A DNA stretch of 64,000 bases, from contig CP108521.1 of the NCBI GenBank assembly GCA_035999765.1, positions 496,001-560,000 on the forward strand. Reading direction: 5' to 3'. The notes beneath the pieces are model-generated. The model saw only the letters and a list, made by a program, of their open reading frames with translations, ran no database searches and had not been told where the DNA came from. How positions within the stretch are numbered: the stretch's first letter is position 1; each line of letters opens with the position of its first letter. The DNA is from Streptomyces sp. NBC_01231. GTDB taxonomy: Bacteria; Actinomycetota; Actinomycetes; Streptomycetales; Streptomycetaceae. Made by a program: the position numbers and the translations under genes. Positions 43,778-52,934 of the stretch are shown here, piece after piece.

Positions 43778-44830
43778 TTACCGCTCTTTCCTGTCGCACT
43801 CTGCCTTCGCCGGCACCGCACGCGCACATCTAGCCACGGGCAACAACGGCAGGCACGATCTCGGAGCAGGAACGTGCCTCGCCCCTGCGTCCGACGACTC
43901 ACCCGGATCGGATGAGGCAATTCGGCTGTTTGTTCCTGGCCCGGATTCAAGGTGATCGGATGCCTGATCACCGAGATGTCGGCCGGCACGCGTGGGCCGC
44001 CCGAGGGTAACGCCCGCCAGGACCAAAGCCAGTCCGCACAGTTGCTGGATCGTCAGTACTTCCCCGGCGAGCACCGTGCCGAACAGTACGCCCGTGACGG
44101 GGTTGAGGAGCCCGATCAGCCCCACGGTGCCTGCGGGCAGGTGTCGCAGTCCGGTGAACCAGACGGTGAAGGCCAGCGCGGTGGCAACCAGGGCGACGTA
44201 GCCGAAGGCGAGGAGCGTGGGTGTGGAGAGCGCGGGCGGAGTGCCCTCTACGACTACGGCAACCGGCAGCAGGAACAAACCCCCGGCGGTGAGCTGCCAG
44301 GCGGTCGTGGCGATCATGTCGGCGGCGCCGCTCCACCGCTTGGCCAAGATGTGACCGAAGGACGACACGAGTACGGCGGCCGCCGAGGCAAGGATTCCCG
44401 GCACGCTTGTCGCCACTGCACCCGTGAGCAGCATGAGACATACGCCGACGAGCCCGATCACGGCCCCGGCCAGGTGTGCGGCGCGGGGCCGCTCGGCCAC
44501 CAGAGGCCATGCAATGAACATCATCGTCAGCGGAGACACCGCCATGACAGTCGAGGCGACGCTCGTAGGCAGCAACTGGGAGGAGGCGTAGACAAGAACG
44601 AAGAACAAGCTCACGTTGACCAGACCCAGTACGGCGGATCGCCACCACCACGCACCACGAGGCCGCCGCCTGCGGAAGGCCAGCAAGGCGAGGCCGGCGG
44701 GCAGCGCCCGCAGGGCAGCCCCGTACAACGGGCGATCCACCGGAAGGAACTCACGGGTGACGAAGTAGTTGGCCCCCCAGGCCACCGGCGCGACCGCGGT
44801 CAGCGCCACCCAACGCGCATTAGCTTCCAT
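43778..44830 (-). CDS. EamA/RhaT-family metabolite exporter
   Basis: A 350-residue protein with ten predicted helices in two EamA repeats (WGANYFVTREFLPVDRPLYG at the start; PVTGVLFGTVLAGEVLT in helix 9). The last 50 residues beyond GVTLGRPTRAG are hydrophilic and longer than usual, perhaps through loss of the original stop. ATG 44830 overlaps the MarR operator region. The divergent MarR gene at 44862 is presumably its regulator, so it likely exports a toxic or amino-acid-like compound. Confidence 0.88.
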   Translation of the reverse strand: MEANARWVALTAVAPVAWGANYFVTREFLPVDRPLYGAALRALPAGLALLAFRRRRPRGAWWWRSAVLGLVNVSLFFVLVYASSQLLPTSVASTVMAVSPLTMMFIAWPLVAERPRAAHLAGAVIGLVGVCLMLLTGAVATSVPGILASAAAVLVSSFGHILAKRWSGAADMIATTAWQLTAGGLFLLPVAVVVEGTPPALSTPTLLAFGYVALVATALAFTVWFTGLRHLPAGTVGLIGLLNPVTGVLFGTVLAGEVLTIQQLCGLALVLAGVTLGRPTRAGRHLGDQASDHLESGPGTNSRIASSDPGESSDAGARHVPAPRSCLPLLPVARCARAVPAKAECDRKER

Positions 44831-44859
44831 GGAAGACAATATAGCTTCTCGGGAAGCTA
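44821..44859. promoter_or_regulatory. MarR operators between EamA and MarR genes
   Basis: TAGCTTC-TCGG-GAAGCTA forms a perfect 7-bp inverted repeat at 44842-44859. A second, half-conserved copy, TAGCTTC-CATG-GAAG, lies at 44821-44835 over the start codon of the exporter. Both have a 4-bp centre and start 21 bp apart (two helical turns). A MarR dimer on each site would block both starts. Confidence 0.75.
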
Positions 44860-44861
44860 AT

Positions 44862-45395
44862 ATGGAAGTCATGGAAAACCGACACCCGATGGACCGTGTA
44901 GCCCGCATCCAGGACGAGTGGCGCCGCGAACGACCCGACGTCGACACCACGCCACAAGGAGTGATCGGCCGACTGCACCGTCTTGCAGACCGCCTCAGCG
45001 AAGAACTCCGCCTCGTCTACGGCAGCTACGGCCTGAGCGAGGGGGAATTCGACGTCCTGTGCGCCCTGAGGCGCGCGGGCGAGCCGTATGAACGGGCACC
45101 TGGCGAACTCGCCGCGCACACCATGGTCACCACCGGCGCGATGACGAAAAGAATCGATCGCCTGGAGCGCGCCGGACTCGTCACCCGCCGCCGGTCCGAC
45201 GACGACCAGCGGGGCCGGATCGTCGCTCTCACCAGCCCCGGACTGGAACTCATCGACCGAGCATTCACCCACCACATGCACAACGAGCGACGCCTCCTGG
45301 ATCTCCTGACGCCCACCGAGGCCTCGGCACTCGAAACACTGTTGACGGCGTGGCTCTCTCACATGGAGCATCCGCGCCCTCCCGGCGGCGGCTGA
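44862..45395 (+). CDS. MarR-family regulator
   Basis: A 177-residue MarR protein using ATG 44862 (GGGAAG at 44851-44856); ATG 44871 or 44889 are alternatives. The winged helix is at the centre (ELAAHTMVTTGAMTKRIDRL, then GLVTRRRSDDDQRGRIVALT). The N-terminal helices contain QGVIGRLHRLADRLSEELR. Divergent from the exporter at 43778 with shared operators. The inducer is probably a phenolic or drug-like molecule, as for most of the family. Confidence 0.9.
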   Translation: MEVMENRHPMDRVARIQDEWRRERPDVDTTPQGVIGRLHRLADRLSEELRLVYGSYGLSEGEFDVLCALRRAGEPYERAPGELAAHTMVTTGAMTKRIDRLERAGLVTRRRSDDDQRGRIVALTSPGLELIDRAFTHHMHNERRLLDLLTPTEASALETLLTAWLSHMEHPRPPGGG

Positions 45396-45509
45396 CCGAC
45401 TCTGTCTCTCCCGACTGCACCCAGCACTTCGGAACATGCCCGAGCGCTTCAACCAGCCGCTTCGGGTGCATTAGCCGGCCCACAGCGACTCAAGAAGGAT
45501 CACGCCGAG

Positions 45510-46043
45510 ATGACGGACCACCTGCCTCCCGAATCACCGACCGTGGAACGACTCACGCATTACACGCCGGCCGAACAGAGGGAAATCCTCGGCGACAGCA
45601 CCGACCCGTTCGGTGTGGCGGACACCGGCCTGACCTGGCTGCCCAAGGAGGACCACTTCGGCGTCAGGTTGGGCGGCCGACTTGTCGCACATACCGGTCT
45701 ACTGCGCCTGCCCATAGCGATCGGCCGCTTCAGCACCGAGGTCGTGGGCGTCGGCGGAGTAGCCGTTGCCTCGGATCTACGGGGGAACGGGTTCGCGCGG
45801 CTGGCCATGACGGCAGCACTGCAACATGCCCGAACCATGGGGCCGCAGCACGGACTTCTCTTCTGCCGACCTGCCCTCGTGCCTCTCTACCAACGACTCG
45901 GATGGCGAGTGCTGGACCAAGATGTCCAAGTCCGGCAACCTGCCGGCCCCGTGACCATGCCACTGCGGACCATGTGGACGCCCTTGCACCATGGAGTGCG
46001 CTGGCCGACCGGAACAGTGCGTCTGCTCTCGCTTCCCATGTGA
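45510..46043 (+). CDS. GNAT-family N-acetyltransferase
   Basis: A 177-residue acetyltransferase. The acetyl-CoA loop is VASDLRGNGFARLAMTAAL (the R/QxxGxG/A-type motif), preceded by VVGVGGVAVA and followed by FCRPALVPLYQRLGWRVLD. Start ATG 45510 after AAGGATCACGCCGAG. It may be aminoglycoside- or small-amine-directed; its isolation gives no lead. Confidence 0.85.
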   Translation: MTDHLPPESPTVERLTHYTPAEQREILGDSTDPFGVADTGLTWLPKEDHFGVRLGGRLVAHTGLLRLPIAIGRFSTEVVGVGGVAVASDLRGNGFARLAMTAALQHARTMGPQHGLLFCRPALVPLYQRLGWRVLDQDVQVRQPAGPVTMPLRTMWTPLHHGVRWPTGTVRLLSLPM

Positions 46044-46502
46044 CGGATACTCCGGGGGCCTCTTCAAGCGCTGGCCTGCGCGAAGTGGAGCGCTTCCGGG
46101 AATCCATCCGGCCGCCGAACAACGCCGGGTAGCACGCCAGGGCTCTCCCGTCGCGGCGGCTCCCCCGGCCGACACAGAGCGGCACAAGGCCGTGGAAGAC
46201 GAGAACCTGCTCGACGCGGACAGAGCAATGCTCAGGACTTGTGGATCAGCCTCGGGGAGCGCGCGAAGGGCGTACCTTCCCAGGTGATTGGGCGAGAAGT
46301 CGCCGAGTAGACCTGCGTTGCAGCGCGGGTCGGGAAGGCACGCCCATGCTGTGCGTAGTCACCGCCGAGGGTTCCACCGAGTCAGGCTCCTTGATGGCGA
46401 TTCTCACTGTGCGTCGACATCGCCTCCGCTCCCGAGCTCATTGCCTTCCCCATGCTGTGGCCGCGTGGCCCCTGTTGGCGGTGTCGTTGTCAGCCGGGCT
46501 GC
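46044..46502. other. Gap before the LysR gene, no gene recognised
   Basis: About 460 bp between two convergent genes. Fragmentary open frames on both strands show nothing I can assign, and no strong terminator is seen. Confidence 0.4.
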
Positions 46503-47414
46503 TCAACCGTTCTGTGAAACGGCATCGCTTGCAAGCTGCCACATTTCATAGTTCCCGCACTCTGCCGTGATCTCGGCCGTCGCCTGAGCCGCGGTGACGA
46601 AGTCATCGACCACTGGCGAGGTGCGCGATGCCGCAACGGCGAGGCACACCTGGTCTGGCGCCAGGTCCGGCATGGGTACGTAGCTGATGTCCGGATGTGA
46701 GTAGAACACGGTCGCCGAACGGGCCAGGAACGAGATGCCCCGGCCGGCCGCGACATGCTCGAGCGTCTCGTCCACCCCGCGCACCAGGTACCCGGCGTTG
46801 GGGTGCGGGCGCCTGGTGGGCTGGGTGCTCGGGTCGGCATGCCAGAGCAGCGGTTCGCCGGCCAGGTCGGCCTCGGTGACCTCCGCCTTGCCGGCCAGCC
46901 GGTGGCCGGCGGGCAGCACCGCCACCCGCGGCTCGGTGTACAGCGGGGTGACGCGCAGGCCGGCCTCGTCGATGGGCAGCCGCACATAGCCGACGTCGAT
47001 GCGGCCGTCGAGCAGCATCGGGGCCTGGTCGTCCCCTTCGATCCGCTGCACGTCCACGACCACGTCCGGATGCCGGGCCTCGAACGCGCGCGCCGCCGGG
47101 ATGACCGGGATGCCGGCCCGGAAACCGACCACCAGCCGCCGGCTGCCGCGGGCGGCCGCGGACACCCGGCGGCGGACCGCATGCGCGGAGGCGAGCAGCG
47201 GACCGGCGTCGGCCAGCAGTTGCCGGCCCGCGTCGGTCAGCGCTACGCCGTGGCGATCCCTGGTGAACAGCGAGGCGCCGAGATCCTGCTCCAGCGCGCG
47301 GATCTGCCGGCTGAGCACCGGCTGCGCGATATGCAGCTCATCGGCGGCGCGGCCGAAGTGCAACTGGTCGGCCACGGCGGCGAAGTAACGCAGTTTGCGC
47401 AGGTCCAGATCCAT
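46503..47414 (-). CDS. LysR-family regulator
   Basis: A 303-residue LysR protein. The helix-turn-helix is at 1-65 (MDLDLRKLRYFAAVADQLHF, AADELHIAQPVLSRQIRALE) and the effector domain has the usual two lobes (RLVVGFRAGIPVIP; GRIDVGYVRLP). It is divergent from oxidoreductase copy 4 at 47697, so it probably controls that gene, the SDR at 48423 and copy 5. A T-N11-A box is visible just before its start. Confidence 0.92.
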   Translation of the reverse strand: MDLDLRKLRYFAAVADQLHFGRAADELHIAQPVLSRQIRALEQDLGASLFTRDRHGVALTDAGRQLLADAGPLLASAHAVRRRVSAAARGSRRLVVGFRAGIPVIPAARAFEARHPDVVVDVQRIEGDDQAPMLLDGRIDVGYVRLPIDEAGLRVTPLYTEPRVAVLPAGHRLAGKAEVTEADLAGEPLLWHADPSTQPTRRPHPNAGYLVRGVDETLEHVAAGRGISFLARSATVFYSHPDISYVPMPDLAPDQVCLAVAASRTSPVVDDFVTAAQATAEITAECGNYEMWQLASDAVSQNG

Positions 47415-47429
47415 GACGCCTCCCGTCCG

Positions 47430-47512
47430 GTGATACCTTCAGGGTATCACCACGGCTAAAAGAGGTCTTGGACACCCACTCAGGCCAATGGCAACCTGAA
47501 TAGGTACCTATT
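47430..47512. promoter_or_regulatory. LysR box and a second palindrome in the divergent gap
   Basis: GTGATACC and GGTATCAC (47430-47437 and 47443-47450) are perfect arms with a 5-bp centre, containing ATAC-N7-GTAT, the T-N11-A motif of LysR proteins, 16 bp before the LysR start. A further perfect palindrome, AATAGGTACCTATT, lies at 47499-47512, closer to the divergent oxidoreductase. These may be the recognition and activation sites. Confidence 0.65.
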
Positions 47513-47696
47513 GGGACCGAGGCGAATTCGGCACGAGAATTCGACATCGGAACTTGATAGCAGGGCCCAGGCCCACAATGAGCACATATGGAATGGAGCG
47601 CCCCCATCGCGTCATTCGACGGCGTCGACTACGCAACCGTTAACAACGACGGGGTGGGCATGGTGTCCTATCCAGCTCCAGAAAGCAGACACATCA

Positions 47697-48329
47697 ATGA
47701 GCAGCATCAGCATTATCGGCCTGGGGAACATGGCCAGCGCCCTGGCCGACCGGGCGCTCGCCGGCGGCAACGCCGTCGAGATCATCGGCCGCGACCCGGC
47801 CAAGGCCTAGGAATTGGCCGCCGCGCTCGGCGGCGCCACTGTTGGGACGGCCGACGCCGCCCCGGCCGGGGACATCGTTATCCTCGCCGTGCCGTACGCC
47901 GGCGCGGCGGCGGTGGTGAGCGAGTACGGGGACGCACTGCGCGGCAAGGTCATCATCGACATCACCAACCCCGTCGCCCCCGATTTCCAGGGCTTTGTCA
48001 CCCCCGACGGCAGTTCCGGCGCGCAGGAGATCGCCAAGGCAGCCCCAGCCGGCGCGCATGTCGTCAAGGCGTTCAACACCCTGTTCTCCCATGTTCTGGC
48101 GGCCGGCCCAGCCGAGGGTCGCCCATTGGACGTGTTCATCACCGGCGACGACGTGCAGGCAAAGGCACGCGTGTCGGCGTTCATCGAGAGCCTGGGGCTG
48201 CGCCCGATGGACACCGGGGAGCTGCCAATGGCGCGGGCACTGGAGAACGTCGGCCTGCTGGAGCTGGGCCTCATCACCCACTCCGTCAAGCACACCAACT
48301 TCTCCCTCGGCATCACCCTTCTCAGCTGA
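47697..48329 (+). pseudogene. F420-NADP oxidoreductase-like gene, copy 4, with an amber stop
   Basis: ATG 47697 starts MSSISIIGLGNMASALADRA, and the frame reads to GRDPAKA where a TAG at 47808-47810 interrupts it. The same frame then continues without further stops through ELAAALGGATVGTADAAPA, IIDITNPVAPDF, AHVVKAFNTLFSHVL and IESLGLRPMDTGELPMARAL to 48329. One CAG-to-TAG change would explain it. It resembles the partial copy at the right edge (63832) more than copies 1-3. Function depends on readthrough or restart at a TTG near 47814. Confidence 0.8.
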
Positions 48330-48422
48330 GCGCACCCGTACCACCACTTCTCGCGCCACATCACTCCAGTCGATCTACGGCACGAGAAGAGCCCCTCCAC
48401 CCATCCTCACAAGGACAGCAGC

Positions 48423-49358
48423 ATGCGCGTTTTCGTCACTGGCGGGACCGGCCATTCCGGTTCGTACATCATCCCCGAGCTCATCGCCGCCGGGCACGAG
48501 GTCACCGGCCTGGCCCGGTCGGACACAGCCGCGGCGGCGGTGTCCGCGCTCGGCGCGAAGGTGCGTCGCGGCGACCTCCAGGATCTCGACGGGCTCAAGG
48601 AGGCGGCCGCGGACTCCGACGGCGTCATCCACGTCGCGCACAGGCAGGACCTGCTTCCCTCCGGCGGGCTCGACGCCGTGGCCGCCGCGGAGCTCCCGAT
48701 CATGCTCGCGTACGGCGAGGCACTCGCGGGAACCGGAAAGCCGCTGGTCGCGGCGGGGAGCATAGGCTCGCCAGGGAGCCTGGGCCGGCCGGCCACCGAG
48801 GAGGACCCGGCCCTTCGCGGCGGCGATGAGTACAAGGGCACCCTGCGGGTTCGCAACGTCGTGGAAACCGCCGTAGTCGGCCTCGCCGAGCGGGGAGTGC
48901 GGTCTTCGGTCGTGCGGATCGCCAACATCGCACACAGCACGACCGATCGTGCCGGCTTCCTCCCCACGCTGATCGCGCTCGCGAAGGAGAAGGGTTTCAT
49001 CGGCTACCCCGGAGACGGCGCGAACCTGTGGAACGCCGTGCACGTCCGCGATGTCGCCTCCTTGTTCCGCTTGGCACTTGAGAAGGGACCAGCTGGCAAA
49101 TACTGGCACGCGGTTGGGGACGGGGGCATCCCGTTCCGCGAGATCGCCGAGGCCATTGGCAGCCGTCTGGGACTGCCCGCCGCAAGCGTTCCCGCGGACG
49201 TACTGATGGTGCCCGGATACTTTGGGTTCCTCGCGAACATAGTCACGCAGAATTACCCGGCGTCCAACCTCATCACTCGCCGGACCCTCGGCTGGGAACC
49301 CGCTCACCCCAGCCTGCTCGCCGATTTGGACAACGGCCATTACTTCTCCGCCGGCTGA
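48423..49358 (+). CDS. NAD-dependent epimerase/SDR-like oxidoreductase
   Basis: A 311-residue extended SDR (NAD(P)-dependent epimerase/dehydratase-like). The cofactor motif is TGGTGHSG at residues 6-13. Then comes a GDLQDLDGL segment typical of atypical SDRs and WNAVHVRDVASLFRLALE, the substrate-domain start. The usual YxxxK appears as YKGTLRVRN, i.e. displaced, so activity may differ from the classical type. ATG 48423. It sits between oxidoreductase copies 4 and 5 in the LysR cluster. Confidence 0.85.
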   Translation: MRVFVTGGTGHSGSYIIPELIAAGHEVTGLARSDTAAAAVSALGAKVRRGDLQDLDGLKEAAADSDGVIHVAHRQDLLPSGGLDAVAAAELPIMLAYGEALAGTGKPLVAAGSIGSPGSLGRPATEEDPALRGGDEYKGTLRVRNVVETAVVGLAERGVRSSVVRIANIAHSTTDRAGFLPTLIALAKEKGFIGYPGDGANLWNAVHVRDVASLFRLALEKGPAGKYWHAVGDGGIPFREIAEAIGSRLGLPAASVPADVLMVPGYFGFLANIVTQNYPASNLITRRTLGWEPAHPSLLADLDNGHYFSAG

Positions 49359-49430
49359 CGGCAGGGACCCGAATCGCAACGAGTCCGGCGAATGACAAGA
49401 GTTCGGCTCTTCTGGAAGGACGCTGAGAAT

Positions 49431-50099
49431 ATGTCGACTGTGGGATTCATCGGAAGCGGACACATCGGCAGTACCATCGCGCGGCTCGCCATCAAGGCCG
49501 GGCACCAAGTCGTGCTCAGCAACTCGCGTGGTCCCGAAACGCTCGCGGACACGGCCGCGGAACTGGGGCCGCGGGCGTCCGCGGCGACGAGCGGGGAGGC
49601 CGCGGCGGCCGGTGACATCGTCGTGGTCACGGTGCCGGTCAAGGCGTTCCCCGACCTGCCCGCCGTGCCACTGGCCCGGAAGACGGTCATCGACACGTGC
49701 AACTACGGCCCCGAGCGTGACGGTCACATCCCCGAGCTCGACAGCAAGGCGCTCACCTCGAGCGAACTGCTGCTGCGGTACATCCCGGACGCCATGCTCG
49801 TGAAAGCGTTCAACAACATCTTCTTCAAGCACCTGCTGTCACTCACCCGCCCGGCGGGGGCGGCCGACCGCTCGTACCTGCCGATCGCCGGGGACTCCGC
49901 GCCGGCGAAGGCGGCGGTGACCGAATTCATCGAATCCATCGGGTACAGCGTCCTGGACGCGGGACCGCTGGCCGATAGCTGGCGGCAGGCGACGGGCACG
50001 CCGGTGTGGGGGACCCCGTACGGGCCGTTCTCGAACGAGAAGGGCCAGCCGGTCGGCGAGGACACCATCCGCGCGGCACTGGCCACCGCAACGCGGTAA
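49431..50099 (+). CDS. F420-NADP oxidoreductase-like protein, copy 5
   Basis: A 222-residue member of the same family: GSGHIGS at 8-14, NSRGPE at 31-36, VVVTVPVKAF, VIDTCNYG and AFNNIFFKHL, and a shorter C-terminus with ADSWRQATGTPVWGTPY. ATG 49431 has GGAAGGA 11 bp upstream. Its position after the SDR at 48423 with a short spacer suggests one operon. Confidence 0.85.
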   Translation: MSTVGFIGSGHIGSTIARLAIKAGHQVVLSNSRGPETLADTAAELGPRASAATSGEAAAAGDIVVVTVPVKAFPDLPAVPLARKTVIDTCNYGPERDGHIPELDSKALTSSELLLRYIPDAMLVKAFNNIFFKHLLSLTRPAGAADRSYLPIAGDSAPAKAAVTEFIESIGYSVLDAGPLADSWRQATGTPVWGTPYGPFSNEKGQPVGEDTIRAALATATR

Positions 50100-50137
50100 C
50101 CGCAAGATGGCGCGGGCCGCGGTACGGTCCGGCCGTG

Positions 50138-50243
50138 TCATGGCCCCGTCCGGCAGGCGTCGGGCGGGGCCATAACGCAGAACTCGTTGCCGTCCGGATC
50201 CGCCAGGATGTGCCATGTCCAGCCGTTGCCCCGTCTCCGTCGA
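50138..50243 (-). pseudogene. Tail of a VOC (glyoxalase-like) protein
   Basis: The minus strand reads GNGWTWHILADPDGNEFCVM and APPDACRTGP before a stop. The segment LADPDGNEFCVM is the characteristic last strand of vicinal-oxygen-chelate proteins with its metal-binding glutamate. Nothing upstream continues the domain, so only a remnant remains. Confidence 0.6.
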
Positions 50244-50449
50244 CCCGAGGCATCACGGCTGGCTTGACCAGCGGTGCCTGCGATCGATTGAGACGTCGGT
50301 GCCCGAGTCGTCTCAATCAATGGGCAACAGCGAGTGATCAGGCCTGGGGAAACGGGATCGGCGCCGTCGGACACCAGGGCAGCGGGTGGGCGACTCAGGC
50401 GGCTGACGTACTTTCGGCGACTTGGAAGTGTGCCTGCCGAGCCAGGAGT

Positions 50450-51142
50450 TCATGGAGTCGGGGGCTGTGGGCTCGGGGTGAAGACGCCGTCCGCCGCGGC
50501 GGACGCGGCGGCGCGGGCCGCCCGGTCGGGCAGGAGCGGGTCGGGCGCGGCCCGCAGCAGGACCAGTTGGTGATAGAGCGGGCCGGTGGAGGCGACGAGC
50601 ACCGCGCGCGCGGCGGTGTGCGGGGGCACGTCCCCGCGCGCCTCGGCCCGCTCCACGGTGACGTCGCAGCGCGCGTATCGGTCCTCCCAGAACAGACGCA
50701 GGGCGTGGGCCGCCTGCTCGGAACGGAACGAGGCGGCGATCAGGGCCGCGGTGACCGACGGCCGCTCCGTGAGCGCCGTCTGGATCTCGTGGTTCAGCGC
50801 CGCCAGATCGCCGTACAGGGTGCCGGTGTCGGGGGGCTGCCAGGCGTCGTGCGTCCCGGCGTCGAGGACGTCGGCGAGCAGTCCGCCGACGTCGCGCCAG
50901 CGCCGGTACACCGTGGTGCGGTGGACGCCCGCTCGGTCCGCGACGGCGTCGACGGTGAGCGCGTCGTAGCCGTGCTCGACGAGTTCGGCACGGACCGCGT
51001 CGAGCACCCGGGCACGGTTGCGAGCGGTGCGGCCCCCGGGCCGCTGGGCCGGGGGTGAGGCGGGGAGAGGGGGCTGTGCGACGGCATGCGGACCGGGATG
51101 GCCGATATCCGGTGTTCCGCTTGCTCTCGGCGGTGGTGACAT
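50450..51142 (-). CDS. TetR-family repressor divergent from ABC-F/lyase genes
   Basis: A 230-residue protein. After a Pro-rich N-terminal extension of about 35 residues comes the TetR helix-turn-helix (LTVDAVADRAGVHRTTVYRR) and a C-terminal domain of the TetR_C_11-like type (LTERPSVTAALIAASFR). It is divergent from the resistance genes at 51263 with an imperfect palindrome between them. It presumably senses the antibiotic or a by-product. Confidence 0.88.
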   Translation of the reverse strand: MSPPPRASGTPDIGHPGPHAVAQPPLPASPPAQRPGGRTARNRARVLDAVRAELVEHGYDALTVDAVADRAGVHRTTVYRRWRDVGGLLADVLDAGTHDAWQPPDTGTLYGDLAALNHEIQTALTERPSVTAALIAASFRSEQAAHALRLFWEDRYARCDVTVERAEARGDVPPHTAARAVLVASTGPLYHQLVLLRAAPDPLLPDRAARAAASAAADGVFTPSPQPPTP

Positions 51143-51151
51143 GACAACATC

Positions 51152-51175
51152 TTAGTGCAACTGACGTCGCATTAG
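51152..51175. promoter_or_regulatory. Imperfect operator in the TetR/ABC-F gap
   Basis: TTAGTGCAAC (51152-51161) and GTCGCATTAG (51166-51175) match as inverted arms at seven of ten positions around TGAC. It lies 9 bp upstream of the TetR start. The remaining leader to 51262 might also hold an attenuator, as is common for ABC-F genes, but I see no convincing leader peptide. Confidence 0.5.
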
Positions 51176-51262
51176 TGGAGTCCTCGATGCTCTTCCGAAA
51201 TGTTCGACCGGCCCTCCGGCCCCTGTCGGCCGCCTCGTCCTCGAATGCTTCGGAGTCCTCCC

Positions 51263-52882
51263 GTGCCCACGCAGATCACCGTCCGGTCCGTCACCAAGTC
51301 CTTCGACGGACGGACCGTCCTCGACTCCGTCACCTGCTCGATCGGCTCGGGTGAGCGCACCGGGATCGTCGGGGAGAACGGCTCAGGAAAGAGCACCCTG
51401 CTGCGCCTGCTCGCCGGGGACGAACGCCCCGACCAGGGCGAGGTCGTCGTCCAGGCCGACGGCGGCGTCGGCCGGCTCGCCCAGGACGAACGATTCCCGT
51501 CGCATGCGACCGTCCAGGACGTGATCGACCGGGCCCTGGGCGATCTGCGCGCCGTCGAGGAGCGCCTGCGCAGCCTGGAGGTCGCGATGGCCGAAGGCGA
51601 CGAGGGCGCCCTGGCCGAGTACGGGGACCTGCTGACGGTCTTCGAACTGCGCGGCGGCTACGAGGCCGACGCCCGGGTGGAGCGCGCCCTGCACGGTCTG
51701 GGCCTCGGCCTGCTGGACCGCGGCCGCACCGTGGACGGCCTGTCCGGCGGGGAGCAGGGACGCCTGCGGCTCGCGGCAGTCCTCGCGGCCGGCCCCGAGG
51801 TGCTGCTGCTGGACGAGCCGACCAACCACCTCGACGCGGACGCCCTGCACTGGCTGGAGGAGCATCTGCGCACCCGGCGCGGCACCACGGTGGCGGTCTC
51901 CCACGACCGGATGTTCCTGGAACGGGTGGCGACGAGCCTGCTGGAGGTGGACGCCGACCGCCGCACCGTCGTGCGGTACGGCAACGGCTACGCCGGATAC
52001 CTCGCCGAGAAGGCGGCGGCGCGCGAGCGCTGGGGCCAGGCGCACACCCGGTGGCAGGCCGATGTGGACGGGCTGCGGGAGGCCGCCGCGACGACCGCCC
52101 GGCGGGTGGCCCCGGGGCGGCCGATGAAGGACGGCAACAAGATGGCGTACGACCGGGCGGCGGGACGCGTGCAGCAGTCCCTGGCCGGCCGGGTGCGCCA
52201 GGCGGAGGAGCGGCTGCGCCGGCTCCTCGACGATCCGGTGCCGCCCCCTCCGGAGCCCTTGCGTTTCGCTCCCGCGCTGCGGTCGGCCCGGGTGCGGGGC
52301 CGTGTGCTCGACGCGGCCGGAATCGGTGTCACCGGCCGACTCGGCCGCACGGATCTGACGCTGGCGGCCGGCGAACGGCTGCTGGTCACGGGGCCGAACG
52401 GGGCGGGCAAGAGCACCTTGCTGCGGGTCCTGGCCGGGGAGCTGACCCCGAACACCGGTTCGCTGACGCGCCGGGGCCGGGTCGGATATCTGCCGCAGGA
52501 GCCGCCGCCCGGCCGGCCCGGGGAGACGCTGCTCGCGGCGTTCGCGCGGGACCGCGCGGGCCACGCCGACGAGCACCGCGAACTTCTGCTGTCCCTGGGC
52601 CTGTTCGACGCCGCGCAACTCTCGGTGCCGGTACGGGATTTGTCCACCGGGCAGCGCCAGCGGCTCGCCCTGGCCCGGCTCGTGACGCGGCCGACGGACG
52701 TCCTGCTGCTCGACGAGCCGACCAACCACCTTTCCCCCGCGCTCGTCGAGGAACTCGAGGCCGCCCTGGGCGGTTACGACGGCGCGCTGGTCGTCGTCAG
52801 TCACGACCGCCGGCTCCGGCAGCGCTGGGAGGGGGCGCATCTGCCCCTGTCGACGACCGCGACCCAGGCCGTGAGGGTCTGA
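51263..52882 (+). CDS. ABC-F ribosomal-protection protein
   Basis: A 539-residue soluble protein with two ATPase domains and no membrane segments. Domain 1 has GENGSGKST (37-45), LSGGEQGRLRLAAVL and LLLDEPTNHLDAD. The inter-domain region includes PMKDGNKMAYDRAAGRVQQS, as in MLS-protection ABC-F proteins. Domain 2 has GPNGAGKST, LSTGQRQRLALARLV and DEPTNHLSPAL. ABC-F proteins displace macrolides, lincosamides, streptogramins or pleuromutilins from the ribosome. GTG 51263 follows CGGAG. It is followed by a lyase gene for streptogramin B, supporting streptogramin specificity. Confidence 0.88.
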   Translation: MPTQITVRSVTKSFDGRTVLDSVTCSIGSGERTGIVGENGSGKSTLLRLLAGDERPDQGEVVVQADGGVGRLAQDERFPSHATVQDVIDRALGDLRAVEERLRSLEVAMAEGDEGALAEYGDLLTVFELRGGYEADARVERALHGLGLGLLDRGRTVDGLSGGEQGRLRLAAVLAAGPEVLLLDEPTNHLDADALHWLEEHLRTRRGTTVAVSHDRMFLERVATSLLEVDADRRTVVRYGNGYAGYLAEKAAARERWGQAHTRWQADVDGLREAAATTARRVAPGRPMKDGNKMAYDRAAGRVQQSLAGRVRQAEERLRRLLDDPVPPPPEPLRFAPALRSARVRGRVLDAAGIGVTGRLGRTDLTLAAGERLLVTGPNGAGKSTLLRVLAGELTPNTGSLTRRGRVGYLPQEPPPGRPGETLLAAFARDRAGHADEHRELLLSLGLFDAAQLSVPVRDLSTGQRQRLALARLVTRPTDVLLLDEPTNHLSPALVEELEAALGGYDGALVVVSHDRRLRQRWEGAHLPLSTTATQAVRV

Positions 52883-52934
52883 GCCGCCCCGAGTGCCCAG
52901 ACGTTCGCCCGCAACGACCCCCGAGGAGCCGACC

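Noticed and set aside
47524..47537. GAATTCGGCACGAG, identical to a widely used cDNA-library adaptor sequence
   Set aside because: The flanks on both sides look like native high-GC sequence and lie within a regulator gap with palindromes. A chance match or a cloning artefact cannot be distinguished without reads.
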